Counted from the first letter of the stretch, positions 7,767 to 15,604 are shown. The stretch is DNA of 16,014 bases from Bradymonadales bacterium (GCA_947483645.1 CANKLS010000033.1:1-16014), one strand, 5' to 3'. Program-made: numbers and translations. The notes: generated from the letters alone by a model not told the origin.

Positions 7767-8672
7767 GTGACGACCCACTCCGACGCAAGCCTGCGGCCAC
7801 CGTGGCCGCGGAAGAAGCTGACCTTCTCGCCCGAAGTCCACGCGATGAAGGAGGTCTTCCGGCGCCATGAGCTCCGCACGGTCTGCGAAGATGCCAAGTG
7901 CCCCAACATGTCGGAGTGTTTCAGCCACCGCGAGGCAACCTTCATCGTCATGGGCGACCGATGCACGCGGCGCTGCAGCTTCTGCGCGATCCCTACTGGC
8001 AAGCCAGCAGCACTCGATGCGCTTGAGCCTGTCCGGCTGGCACGGGCCGTCACCGAGCTCGGTCTGCGCCACATTGTGGTGACCGGGGTCGCTCGCGACG
8101 ACCTCGATGACGGTGGCGCGTCACACTACGCAGCCTGCGTGCGCGAGATCAGAACGCACAACCCCGACACCACGGTCGAGGTCCTCACCTCGGACTTCCA
8201 CGAGCAGGAGAGCGCTATCGCGACTCTCCTTGCAGAAGACCTGCATGTCTTTAACCATAACCTCGAGACGGTCGAACGGCTCCACCGCGAAGTGCGCCCG
8301 CAGGCCCGCTACGACCGCAGCCTGCGTGTCCTCAAGCGGGCCAAGGAGCTGCGTCCCGACATCTTCACCAAGTCGGGGATCATGCTCGGCCTCGGCGAAC
8401 GGGATGACGAGGTCGAGCAGGTGCTACGAGACATCCGTAACCACGGCGTCGATGTTATGACCATCGGGCAGTACATGCAGCCCCTCAAGCGAAAGTCGGA
8501 TGTGGCCGCCTTTGCCCCCCTCGAGCGATTTGCCCGCTTCGAGGCGCTCGGCAAGGAACTTGGATTCACGCTCACGCTGTCGGGGCCCTATGTACGCTCC
8601 TCCTTCGCTGCAGGCGACGCCGCGGCACTGCTCGGGTCGCGCCGTTCACCTCTTCCCGAAGGCCAACTGTGA
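7767..8672 (+). CDS. lipA: Lipoyl synthase
   Basis: Radical-SAM enzyme that inserts two sulfurs into protein-bound octanoyl groups to make lipoate for pyruvate and 2-oxoglutarate dehydrogenases and the glycine cleavage system. It has 301 residues. The auxiliary cluster motif C-x4-C-x5-C is Cys40, Cys45 and Cys51 (CEDAKCPNMSEC). The radical-SAM motif C-x3-C-x2-C is Cys66, Cys70 and Cys73 (CTRRCSFC). The C-terminal RSSF (277-280) supplies the serine ligand. All cluster ligands are therefore intact. The start is GTG at 7767. An internal ATG (Met27) would remove the LRPPW segment conserved before the first cluster, so the GTG is preferred; a weak GAGAG lies six bases upstream. lipB is not in the window. 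The stop overlaps the next start by one base (TGATG). Confidence 0.96.
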   Translation: MTTHSDASLRPPWPRKKLTFSPEVHAMKEVFRRHELRTVCEDAKCPNMSECFSHREATFIVMGDRCTRRCSFCAIPTGKPAALDALEPVRLARAVTELGLRHIVVTGVARDDLDDGGASHYAACVREIRTHNPDTTVEVLTSDFHEQESAIATLLAEDLHVFNHNLETVERLHREVRPQARYDRSLRVLKRAKELRPDIFTKSGIMLGLGERDDEVEQVLRDIRNHGVDVMTIGQYMQPLKRKSDVAAFAPLERFARFEALGKELGFTLTLSGPYVRSSFAAGDAAALLGSRRSPLPEGQL

Positions 8673-9568
8673 TGAACAGCATTCGCCCTCGCTCGCTGCT
8701 CACGCTCGCGCTCCTGCTGCTGTCTGCCCTGTGCTGGGCGGGGCCTGCCTCGGCCCAAGGCGCGCCCAAACTGCGGCTCTTGGTCGCTGGAGCGCCGGCC
8801 TCTGGGCTCTCCGTGAAGCAGGCTGCCGACCTGGTCGAAGAGTCGGCCTACATCGCCGACGACTTCGGTCTCTACACCGTCAGCCGAACCTACCAGGTAG
8901 AGGCCGTCGCAGGTCGCGCCCTTGCGACCACTGTGGAGCGGTGCGGCGGCAAAGAGGCATGCCTGGTTCCGGCGCTGTCCGGCTCTCTCTTCGACTATGT
9001 GCTGCTGGTGCAGCCGGCCGCCGTTCCCCAAGGCGTCGACGTCAGCTACAAACTCCTCGATGTCCGTGCCGGACTGACCGCCTCGACCACCCTCGCCAGG
9101 CTGCCCGGCCCCGTCGAGTTCGCCTATCTCCTCGGCGCCTGCCAAGAGGCGCTCAAGGCGACGCCCGACTACATCGCGCCTAGCATGGCGGCAGCCGCCT
9201 TGCTGGTGCAGCAGCAGCCCGCTCGAGCTGTCATGTTCGCCGCCGAACCCGCGGCGCAGGCAACGCGGCCCTACACATGGCTCTACGGTAGCGCGGCGCT
9301 GATGTTTGGCTCGGCCACGCTGCTCGGGTTCGCGGCAGACGATGTGCAGCAAGAGCTGCAGGCTCGCCCGCACACCTCCGCCCGCGTGGCCGAACTACAG
9401 GAGGAAGGCGAGGTAAAGCAGACCTACGCCAACATCGCCTTCGGTGTAGGTGCTGCGGCCCTTGCGACCGGTGTCATCTTTCAGATCCTCGACAACGAGA
9501 ACCCGCAGGCCTCGCGCCTAGAGCTCCGCACCGACCTCCGCTCGGTCTCGCTCGACTGGCGCTTCTAG
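8672..9568 (+). CDS. Secreted protein with two C-terminal hydrophobic helices, function unknown
   Basis: A 298-residue protein with no recognised family. The signal peptide spans 1-28, ending PASA before QG. The mature domain (31-165) has a pattern like the TolB/FlgO-type sugar-free domains of myxobacterial secreted proteins: an N-terminal strand LRLLVAG, a CGGKEACL pair (Cys91, Cys97) and the strand FDYVLLVQ (108-115). Hydrophobic helices at about 202-221 and 252-272 flank a polar, helical stretch (224-250), and the protein ends in a beta-like SVSLDWRF. This two-helix tail with a final Phe recalls many myxobacterial exported TPR or PEGA proteins, from memory. The ATG at 8672 overlaps the lipA stop by one base, with GAAGG upstream, so translation is probably coupled. 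A GTG one codon earlier is also possible. Its stop overlaps that of the convergent lipoprotein gene. Confidence 0.8.
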   Translation: MNSIRPRSLLTLALLLLSALCWAGPASAQGAPKLRLLVAGAPASGLSVKQAADLVEESAYIADDFGLYTVSRTYQVEAVAGRALATTVERCGGKEACLVPALSGSLFDYVLLVQPAAVPQGVDVSYKLLDVRAGLTASTTLARLPGPVEFAYLLGACQEALKATPDYIAPSMAAAALLVQQQPARAVMFAAEPAAQATRPYTWLYGSAALMFGSATLLGFAADDVQQELQARPHTSARVAELQEEGEVKQTYANIAFGVGAAALATGVIFQILDNENPQASRLELRTDLRSVSLDWRF

Positions 9569-9572
9569 CGCC
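9558..9572. terminator. Hairpin over the overlapping stop codons of a convergent pair
   Basis: Perfect 6-bp arms GGCGCT (9558-9563) and AGCGCC (9567-9572) with the 3-base loop TCT. The loop and right arm contain CTAG (9565-9568), which encodes TAG for the plus-strand gene and TAG for the minus-strand gene at once. No T-run follows, so terminator function is inferred only from position and the parallel with the 3565-3586 hairpin. Confidence 0.4.
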
Positions 9573-10215
9573 GACGGAAGAGCATCCGCACACCCGGCAG
9601 TCCGAGCGCTGCGGGGCGCTCAAGCACCAGCCAGGATGCCGTCGCGTCCACGCAGTACAGTTGATCGACCGCCAAGCCTGAGGCGTAGTCGAAGCGGAGC
9701 GCGCCACCTGCCGCGGACCACTGCCCCTGCTCAACGACACCGAGTTCGATGCGCTGCTCGGAGCAGCCGCAAGTAGCTCCCGTCACGCTGCAATCTCCGC
9801 CCAAGGCGCTGCCGCGACAGAAGTCACCGTTGCCGTAGCAGGAGGTGGGGATGCGGCTGTCGAGTGTGAGCAGCCGTTGCTCGTAGTCGAATCGGAGCAG
9901 CCCGTTGTCTCGCAACTCCATGACCCCCTCAGCGCTGCCGCTCGTGGCGTAAGAGGCGCTGGTGCAGGTGCCGCCCAGCGGGTCATAGCCCTCGGGGAAG
10001 GGGCAGTAGCGGACGATCTCCCAGGCTCCGTTCGGCGCAAGCTCGCACCCTGCCGAAAAGCTGAGACCGGCGAGAAGGTCGGCGCAGTCTGCAGAGTCCT
10101 CCGCCGCGGGGCCAGCGCCGGTCGACCCTTCGTCCGCGCAAGCAGCCAGGGCGCCCAGCGCTACCCAGAGAAGCAGCCGCTCCGACAGGCGCAGACTAGG
10201 CACCACCGGCCGCAT
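9565..10215 (-). CDS. Cysteine-rich lipoprotein of unknown function
   Basis: A 216-residue putative lipoprotein. The frame is open further upstream, but that part is the shadow of the overlapping regulator gene; I chose the ATG at 10215, which begins a clean type II signal with lipobox LAAC (Cys26). The mature part has ten more cysteines (44, 57, 71, 84, 126, 133, 142, 149, 151, 188), an even number that fits disulfide-bonded periplasmic or surface location. It contains two similar beta elements, NGLLRFDYEQRLLTLD (104-119) and GALRFDYASGLAVDQLYC (171-188), suggesting a small beta-barrel or an internal repeat. No known family was recognised. The start lies inside the 3' end of the regulator gene (20-base overlap) with no strong ribosome site, so translation may be coupled. 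It converges on the secreted protein gene, sharing overlapping stops. Confidence 0.78.
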   Translation of the reverse strand: MRPVVPSLRLSERLLLWVALGALAACADEGSTGAGPAAEDSADCADLLAGLSFSAGCELAPNGAWEIVRYCPFPEGYDPLGGTCTSASYATSGSAEGVMELRDNGLLRFDYEQRLLTLDSRIPTSCYGNGDFCRGSALGGDCSVTGATCGCSEQRIELGVVEQGQWSAAGGALRFDYASGLAVDQLYCVDATASWLVLERPAALGLPGVRMLFRRR

Positions 10216-11176
10216 GGAGCACCCGCTGCCAGGAGGCACGGGACTGGAGCAGCGCCGCCCGTTGGCGTCCCGGCGCGGCCACCGCACGGGCCTTGAGCTC
10301 GGCAACCGTAGCATCGAGCGCGCCGATGCGGGCGCGGGCGCCGTCCAGGGCTGCACGAGCCTCGGAGGCGACGCGGCTGCTCTCACCCACAGCGGCCGCG
10401 GCTTCGGCGCGGACGGTCGCGAGCAGCTGCTCGCGGCTGGCGAGCGCCTGCGTGGCAGCGGTGAGCTCAGCAGCCCGAGCCGCCTCTGCGGAGCGGCTGG
10501 ATGCCAGCTCCTCCGCAAACCGAGCTGCATCTACCAGAGCGCCCGTCGCCTCTGCCTCCAGCCCCGAGACGCGGGCATTGGCAGCATCGCGAGCGCGCAT
10601 GCAGCCACCAAGCTCATCGCGCATGGCGTCGAGCTCGGTGCGCGCACGAGCCTCGCCCCGCTCCTCTGCCTCATCGAGTTCTCCGCGCAGCCGCTCACGC
10701 TCACGCGCAATCGTGGTGAGTTCGCCCCGAAGCACGAAGAGCTCAGCATCCTGGGCTGCGCTGCGGGCGCGGGTCTCGGCCATCTCGACCGCATCGGAGC
10801 CATCGAGCAACGGAAGCTGCCGCGACTCGCCCTCCACGGCTGCGCGCGCGGGACCACTTGCTGCGCTAGGCACTACGCCTTGGTCCAGCGAGGCCAGAAT
10901 CTCTTCGGTCGACAGACCAAGCGCCTGTATCTCACGAAGCCGCTGCCGCGCACCCTCCACCGTAAAGCGGTGCGCGTAGAGAAGGCTCCGGATGACCATG
11001 AGCAGCTCAATGTCTTTGCGCCGAAAGAGCCGCTGCTGCGACTTGGTCTTCGACGGCCTCAGCACCCGGAACTCGCTCTCCCAGTACCGTATGATGTAGG
11101 GCTTGACCTCGATGAGCTTCGCGACCTCACCGATCTTGAAGTAGGTCTTGTCTGGAATGTTCAAGGCCACGAACAC
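10196..11176 (-). CDS. MerR-family regulator with long C-terminal coiled coil
   Basis: A 326-residue DNA-binding protein. Residues 11-80 are a MerR-type winged helix: TYFKIGEVAKLIEVKPYIIR, YWESEF and the wing SQQRLFRRKDIELL. The second helix region continues to about 100. Instead of a short effector domain there is a linker and then a long, Ala/Arg/Glu-rich heptad-like region from about 130 to 310, predicted by eye to be coiled coil. No metal-binding Cys set is present, so metal sensing is unlikely. The start is GTG at 11176 by default. A GTG at 11170 or a TTG at 11164 (before NIPDKTYF, with AGGTG nine bases upstream) are good alternatives. A MerR gene beside pheT and ihfA is usual in deltaproteobacterial lineages. 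It is 12 bases after ihfA and overlaps the lipoprotein gene by 20 bases. Its target is unknown. Confidence 0.88.
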   Translation of the reverse strand: MFVALNIPDKTYFKIGEVAKLIEVKPYIIRYWESEFRVLRPSKTKSQQRLFRRKDIELLMVIRSLLYAHRFTVEGARQRLREIQALGLSTEEILASLDQGVVPSAASGPARAAVEGESRQLPLLDGSDAVEMAETRARSAAQDAELFVLRGELTTIARERERLRGELDEAEERGEARARTELDAMRDELGGCMRARDAANARVSGLEAEATGALVDAARFAEELASSRSAEAARAAELTAATQALASREQLLATVRAEAAAAVGESSRVASEARAALDGARARIGALDATVAELKARAVAAPGRQRAALLQSRASWQRVLHAAGGA

Positions 11177-11188
11177 CTGCCCGCAGCG

Positions 11189-11500
11189 CTAGCTGCCGGA
11201 GCGCCCTTTGAGCGCGTCGTTGATGTGAGCCTTCAGCACCGGCGATGCCTTGAAGGTAACCACGTGACGCGCTGTGATCTCTGTCTCTTCGCCCGTCAAG
11301 GGATTGCGTCCCATGCGCTGGCGCTTGAACCGGACCGAGAAGTTTCCAAAGCCGCTGAGCTTCACCTGGTCGCCCTTCGCAACGGTCTCGCGCAGCATGT
11401 CGAACATGGTGTCGACCAGCTCGGCGGACTCCCGCTTCGAGAAGCCGCCAAGCTTGGTGTGAATCGCGTCAGCCAGATCGCTCTTGGTCGTGGTGCTCAT
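11189..11500 (-). CDS. ihfA: Integration host factor alpha subunit
   Basis: A 103-residue HU/IHF-family nucleoid protein that bends DNA, usually as a heterodimer with IhfB, acting in transcription, replication and recombination. The GFGNFSVR motif (50-57) and the beta-arm GRNPLTGEETEITARHVVTFKA (64-85) are present, with Pro67 as the residue that intercalates at the bend. Position directly after pheT supports IhfA over HU or IhfB, since pheT-ihfA is the common arrangement. Two ATGs are possible, 11512 and 11500. I chose 11500 because MSTTTKSDLADAI matches the family N-terminus; neither has a strong ribosome site. The gene lies 89 bases after pheT and 12 bases before the MerR gene. It could in principle homodimerise, and ihfB is not in the window. 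Confidence 0.93.
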   Translation of the reverse strand: MSTTTKSDLADAIHTKLGGFSKRESAELVDTMFDMLRETVAKGDQVKLSGFGNFSVRFKRQRMGRNPLTGEETEITARHVVTFKASPVLKAHINDALKGRSGS

Positions 11501-11589
11501 GAGACTTCGCATGTGGGGGGTATCACTGCCGTCTACCGTGCGAAGCCGCGCATGACAACGAGAACGAACATCGTCCCGACTCCGCTCGG

Positions 11590-14037
11590 TTACCGCGTCG
11601 AAGCGCCCAGTTCGGAGGTCAGCCGCTCCACCACGGCCTGATGCGCCACCTCGATTTCGGCATCGGTGAGCGTGGCCTCCGGGCTCCGATAGGTAACCCG
11701 CAGCGCAAGGCTCCGCTTGCCCTCCACGAGCCTATCGCCCGCATAGACATCGAAGAGCCGGACCGACTCGACCAACCCACTCTCGAGCCCCGCCACGCAG
11801 GCCTGAACGGTGGCGAAGGGGATAGATGCGTCGAGCAAGAGCGCCACATCACGCGTGGCATCCTGCGTGCGGCTCATGCGGGCGAACCGCACCGCCGGTG
11901 CCGCCTTCGCAGCCAGCGCGGCGAGGTCGAGTTCGCAGGCAAAGACCGCGGTGCTCAGATCAAAGGCGTCGAGCGTTGTGGGGTGCAAACGGCCAACATG
12001 GCCAACGACTTCCCCCTCGAACAGCACCGCAGCGCGGGCCGCAGGATGGAGCCACGCTGGGCCCTCAGCAACAGGAACGAAGGTCAGGGGACGGCCGATC
12101 GCGACGCCCACAGCGTCTACAAGCCCTGTCATGTCGTGCGCATCGAACCGCTCGCCCGCTCCAGCCCAACGCCGCGCCCGCTCACCGGTCGCTACCGCCG
12201 CGTAGGTCAGTGGCTCCTTCGCTCCGCCTTCAGGAAAGCGGGCGCCGAGCTCAAAGAGCGCGACCCGGTCGCCGCCGCGTGCGAGGTTGTGCGCCACATT
12301 GCCGAGGAGACCTGCGAGCAGCGTCGTGCGCATCACAGACTGCTCCGCCGACAGCGGATTGCTGAGCACCACAAATGCGCTCTCACCGGTCACGGCCGTC
12401 AGCTTCGATGGCTCGCCAAAGCCCCAGTTCACCGCTTCGCTCCAGCCGAGCCGGACGGAGGTATCGCGCACGGCCTCCACCAACGCGAGCTGCGCGCGGG
12501 TCTGAATGGGCTGTTCGGCCTGCGCCACCGGAGCGCCTTCGCGACGCACAGGCTCCTCGCCGGGCCTTCCCTCAGGAAGCGTTGCAGGAAGCGCATCGAA
12601 GCCCACGAGCCTGCCAATCTCTTCGACGAGATCGATGGGGCGCTCCACGTCGCTCCGACGCGGTGGCACGGTGACCTGCCAGACGGCGCCGCGCTCCTCC
12701 CACGAGAAGCCAAGCGAGCCGAAGATAGACCGCACCCGCTCCTCCGAGACCGCCATCCCGAGCACCCGCTCGGTCATGGCGATGGGGTAGTCGATGACCT
12801 GTGGCGCGATGGCGCGGGCGATGAGGTCGATGGGCTCCGGAGCGATGACCGGAGTGGCGCCGCAGGCCTGCTGCGTCGCCGCAAGAAGCGCAATGGTCCG
12901 CTCCACAACGGTAGGAATTCCGTGCGGATCAACGCCGCGCTCAAAGCGGTAGGAGGCCTCCGACCGCATCTTGAGCCGCTTCGCCGTGCGACGAACCCGC
13001 ATGCGGTCGAAGTGCGCGACCTCGATCAGCACCGAGGTGGTCTCATCAGAGATCTCCGTGTTGGCGCCGCCCATGACACCCGCCAGCGCGATCGGCCGCG
13101 CGGCATCACAGATGACCAGGTCACCTTCGACCAGCTGCCGCGCGCTGCCATCGAGCGTCTCGAGCAGTTCGCCAGCCAGTGCCGCCCGCACAACCACCCT
13201 GCTGCCCTGCAGTTCGCCGAGGTCGAAGGCGTGGAGCGGCTGCCCCTGCTCAAAGAGGATGTAGTTGGTGAGGTCGACCAGGTTGCTCACAGGGCGCTGT
13301 CCCACAGCCTTCAACCGCCGCTGCATCCAAAGCGGCGACGGTGCCACCTTTACCCCGTGCGCTACGATCGCGGCGTAGCGGCTGCAGCCCTCGGCATCGG
13401 CAACCTCCACCGTCGTAAACGAGGCTGTCGCCGCACCCGTCACGGCCAGCACCGGCTCGGCGGCGGAAATACGCAGAACCCGGCCCATGCAGGCCGATAT
13501 CTCCTTTGCGAGCCCCACGATGCTGAGACAGTCGGCCCGGTTGGGCGTTACAGAGAGCTCAAAAACGAGATCGTCGAGCCCTACCGCAGCCGCGAAGGTC
13601 GAGCCGATGACGATCCCGTTGTCGAGCAGCATCAGCCCTCCATTCTCATCGCCGAGCCCGAGCTCCTTGGCGGAGCAGAGCATGCCATGCGACGCGACGC
13701 CGCGGATGGTGGCCGGCTGCACCTCGAGGCCGTTCGGGATGCGTGCGCCGGGCAGCGCAAGCGGAACAACGCAGCCAGCCGCAGCATTCGGCGCGCCACA
13801 GACAACCTGCCGCAGCGTACCGCTACCGTCGTCTACCTGGCAGACCTGGAGTTTGTCGGCGCCGGGGTGCGGTGCGGCCTCCATAATGCGGGCGACAACA
13901 ACCAGCTCAAGCCCCTGATCGAGGCGCTCGATACCCTCCACCTCGATGCCTGCAGTCGTCAGCGACCGCGAGACCTCACCGGCCGTCAAACCGGTCAAAT
14001 CCACCCACTCAGCTAGCCAGTTCCACGAAGCGCGCAT
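11590..14037 (-). CDS. pheT: Phenylalanine-tRNA ligase beta subunit
   Basis: The large subunit of the cytoplasmic alpha2-beta2 enzyme that charges tRNA-Phe and edits mis-charged Tyr. It has 815 residues, full length. Domains in order: an N-terminal region with EMAP/tRNA-binding fold (about 42-150, with HPGADKLQVCQVD); the B3/B4 editing region (about 210-375, with NLVDLTNYILFEQGQPLHAFD at 252-272, split by my limit only in reading); B5 DNA-binding-like domain (about 410-482); a catalytic-like core (about 510-700); and the C-terminal FDX-ACB anticodon-binding domain (about 720-812, with SRTQDATRDVALL). The ATG at 14037 has strong GGAGAGGAG just upstream. It starts 32 bases after pheS and is followed by ihfA. 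No domain is missing. Confidence 0.97.
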   Translation of the reverse strand: MRASWNWLAEWVDLTGLTAGEVSRSLTTAGIEVEGIERLDQGLELVVVARIMEAAPHPGADKLQVCQVDDGSGTLRQVVCGAPNAAAGCVVPLALPGARIPNGLEVQPATIRGVASHGMLCSAKELGLGDENGGLMLLDNGIVIGSTFAAAVGLDDLVFELSVTPNRADCLSIVGLAKEISACMGRVLRISAAEPVLAVTGAATASFTTVEVADAEGCSRYAAIVAHGVKVAPSPLWMQRRLKAVGQRPVSNLVDLTNYILFEQGQPLHAFDLGELQGSRVVVRAALAGELLETLDGSARQLVEGDLVICDAARPIALAGVMGGANTEISDETTSVLIEVAHFDRMRVRRTAKRLKMRSEASYRFERGVDPHGIPTVVERTIALLAATQQACGATPVIAPEPIDLIARAIAPQVIDYPIAMTERVLGMAVSEERVRSIFGSLGFSWEERGAVWQVTVPPRRSDVERPIDLVEEIGRLVGFDALPATLPEGRPGEEPVRREGAPVAQAEQPIQTRAQLALVEAVRDTSVRLGWSEAVNWGFGEPSKLTAVTGESAFVVLSNPLSAEQSVMRTTLLAGLLGNVAHNLARGGDRVALFELGARFPEGGAKEPLTYAAVATGERARRWAGAGERFDAHDMTGLVDAVGVAIGRPLTFVPVAEGPAWLHPAARAAVLFEGEVVGHVGRLHPTTLDAFDLSTAVFACELDLAALAAKAAPAVRFARMSRTQDATRDVALLLDASIPFATVQACVAGLESGLVESVRLFDVYAGDRLVEGKRSLALRVTYRSPEATLTDAEIEVAHQAVVERLTSELGASTR

Positions 14038-14069
14038 GGCTCTCCTCTCCTGCGGTTTTGAGCACCGCG

Positions 14070-15113
14070 CTAAGCAAACTGCGAAAGGAAGCGATGGTCG
14101 TTCTCGTAGAAGTGACGAATGTCGTCCACGCCGTAGAACAACATCGCGACCCGCTCTACGCCAATCCCGAAGGCGAAGCCGCCAAAGACCTCCGCATCCA
14201 GACCAACGGAGGCGAGCACGGCCGGATCGACCATGCCGGCGCCCAAAATTTCAATCCAGCCGGAGTGCTTGCAGACGCGGCAGCCGCTTCCTCCGCAGAA
14301 CACACATTGCACGTCGACCTCGACGCTGGGCTCTGTGAACGGGAAGAAGCTCGGCCGGAGCCGGATCTCCAGCTCCCTTTCGAAGAGCCCGCGGGTGAAG
14401 CGGAGCAGAGTCCCCTTGAGGTCGGCCATCGTGACAGCCCGGTCGATGACCAGCCCCTCAACCTGGCGGAAGTTGGGGCTGTGGGTCATGTCGAGGGTGT
14501 CGCACCGGTAGACCGCGCCCGGCGCAGCGATTCGGATGGGCGGCTCGTTGGCCAGCATGGTCCGAATCTGGACGGGCGAGGTGTGGGTCCGGAGGAGCCT
14601 GCCGTCCGTGGTCAGGAAGGTATCCTGCATGTCGCGAGCGGGATGGTCGGGCGGAAAGTTGAGCGCCGTGAAGTTGTGAAAGTCGGTCTCGACCTCAGGT
14701 CCGAGTGCGACATCGAATCCCATCTCGGCGAACACGGCGAGCATCTTGCGTTCGACCAGGCGGAGCGGGTGGACGGAACCAGCCTCGGCACGGCGGCCTG
14801 GGAGGGTGAGGTCGACGAAGGGGCCCGCGAGATCGCGGCTGCGTGCTTCGCCGCGGAGACGGACGAGGTTCTGCTGCAGGAGCTCCTCGACCTTGTCTTT
14901 GGCCGCATTGACGGCCTGACCGAAGCCGGGCCGCTCTGCGGGCGGGATCTCGCGCATGCGCGCCATGAGGGCGGCGACGGCACCGGTCTTACCCAGGAAG
15001 CGAGCCTTGGCGTGGAGCAGCGCCTCCTCGGAGGCAGCCGCAGCAAAAACGGAATCCGCCTCTTTGATGACCGACTGGAGCATCTCGGAGGCGGAGAGTG
15101 TAGGAGCATTCAT
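14070..15113 (-). CDS. pheS: Phenylalanine-tRNA ligase alpha subunit
   Basis: The catalytic subunit of phenylalanine-tRNA ligase, class II synthetase. It has 347 residues. An N-terminal coiled-coil arm (about 1-95) contacts tRNA. The core includes FTALNFPPDHPARDMQDTF (148-166), the motif-2 region VYRCDTLDMTHSPNFRQVEG (201-220) and motif 3 GGFAFGIGVERVAML (311-325), with the Ala of FAFG that shapes the Phe pocket. A CVFC...CRVC set (Cys270, 273, 278, 281) could bind zinc; a similar insert occurs in many bacterial PheS proteins. The ATG at 15113 has only a weak upstream ribosome site, and its leader can fold onto the start (see the entry at 15114-15177). It follows rplT by 101 bases and precedes pheT by 32. 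Confidence 0.97.
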   Translation of the reverse strand: MNAPTLSASEMLQSVIKEADSVFAAAASEEALLHAKARFLGKTGAVAALMARMREIPPAERPGFGQAVNAAKDKVEELLQQNLVRLRGEARSRDLAGPFVDLTLPGRRAEAGSVHPLRLVERKMLAVFAEMGFDVALGPEVETDFHNFTALNFPPDHPARDMQDTFLTTDGRLLRTHTSPVQIRTMLANEPPIRIAAPGAVYRCDTLDMTHSPNFRQVEGLVIDRAVTMADLKGTLLRFTRGLFERELEIRLRPSFFPFTEPSVEVDVQCVFCGGSGCRVCKHSGWIEILGAGMVDPAVLASVGLDAEVFGGFAFGIGVERVAMLFYGVDDIRHFYENDHRFLSQFA

Positions 15114-15177
15114 GGTAGCGCCGCTGGTTTCGACCGCCTACGAGGCGGCAGCCTGATTTACATCGGAGGCGGCTACC
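15114..15177 (-). promoter_or_regulatory. Structured leader immediately before pheS
   Basis: Two nested inverted repeats lie in the 101-base rplT-pheS spacer. An inner 6-bp stem pairs CCGCCT (15134-15139) and AGGCGG (15143-15148). An outer 6-bp stem pairs GGTAGC (15114-15119) and GCTACC (15172-15177), its 3' arm on the mRNA directly touching the pheS ATG. Such a fold could limit ribosome access. No T-run or Phe-rich leader peptide is seen, so it is not an enterobacterial pheM-type attenuator. Confidence 0.35.
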
Positions 15178-15214
15178 GCTTCAACGCGGAGGGTGTGGCA
15201 GCACGCCGAGTTCG

Positions 15215-15559
15215 TTAGGCCGCAACCGACTTGACCAAGGCGGTGAAGGCCTCAGGGTCCTGCAGCGCAATGGCCGCGAGTACCTTGCGATCAAGCTCGA
15301 CGCCGGCAACCTTGAGCGCGTGGATGAGACGGCTGTAGGTGATACCGTTGGCGCGGGCGGCGGCATTGATACGGATGATCCAGAGGCCGCGGATCTCACG
15401 CTTCTTGTTGCGCCGGTCGCGGTAGGCGTACTGGAGCGACTTGAAGAGCGAGTTCTTAGCAACCCGGAAGATTGTGCCGCGGCGACCACGGAAACCCGAG
15501 GTCTGCGCCAGTACCTTGTTACGACGACGGCGGGCCCGAAAGCCTCTTTTAACGCGCAT
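15215..15559 (-). CDS. rplT: Ribosomal protein L20 (bL20)
   Basis: A 114-residue, strongly basic 23S rRNA-binding protein needed early in assembly of the large ribosomal subunit. It is close to the usual 115-120 length. The N-terminal basic tail [27 protein letters not shown] (in two parts, 2-13 and 14-28) and the globular part with [20 protein letters not shown] (48-67), [15 protein letters not shown] (68-82) and [11 protein letters not shown] (87-97) match the family closely. The ATG at 15559 has AGGG a few bases upstream. It starts 45 bases after rpmI and lies ahead of pheS, a standard arrangement. L20 represses its own operon in some bacteria; no matching operator can be shown here. Confidence 0.97.
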   Translation of the reverse strand: MRVKRGFRARRRRNKVLAQTSGFRGRRGTIFRVAKNSLFKSLQYAYRDRRNKKREIRGLWIIRINAAARANGITYSRLIHALKVAGVELDRKVLAAIALQDPEAFTALVKSVAA

Positions 15560-15604
15560 GTCTAACCCTAAGTGGAGATGACGGAATGATACGAAGAGAG
15601 AAAA

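Noticed and set aside
11501..11589. A promoter before ihfA (TTGTCA with TAGACG 17 bases away on the minus strand)
   Set aside because: The -10 match is only three of six bases, too weak to support.
10214..11641. A 475-codon plus-strand frame opposite the MerR and ihfA genes
   Set aside because: It spans two conserved minus-strand genes and an intergenic spacer, with no domain in its translation.
11641..14016. A 791-codon open frame on the plus strand opposite pheT
   Set aside because: Shadow of the conserved pheT gene for the same reason; composition is rich in Arg, Gly and His with no recognisable motif.
15114..15214. A pheM-like Phe-rich leader peptide with attenuator ahead of pheS
   Set aside because: The only short frames in the spacer contain no run of Phe codons, and there is no T-rich terminator stem.
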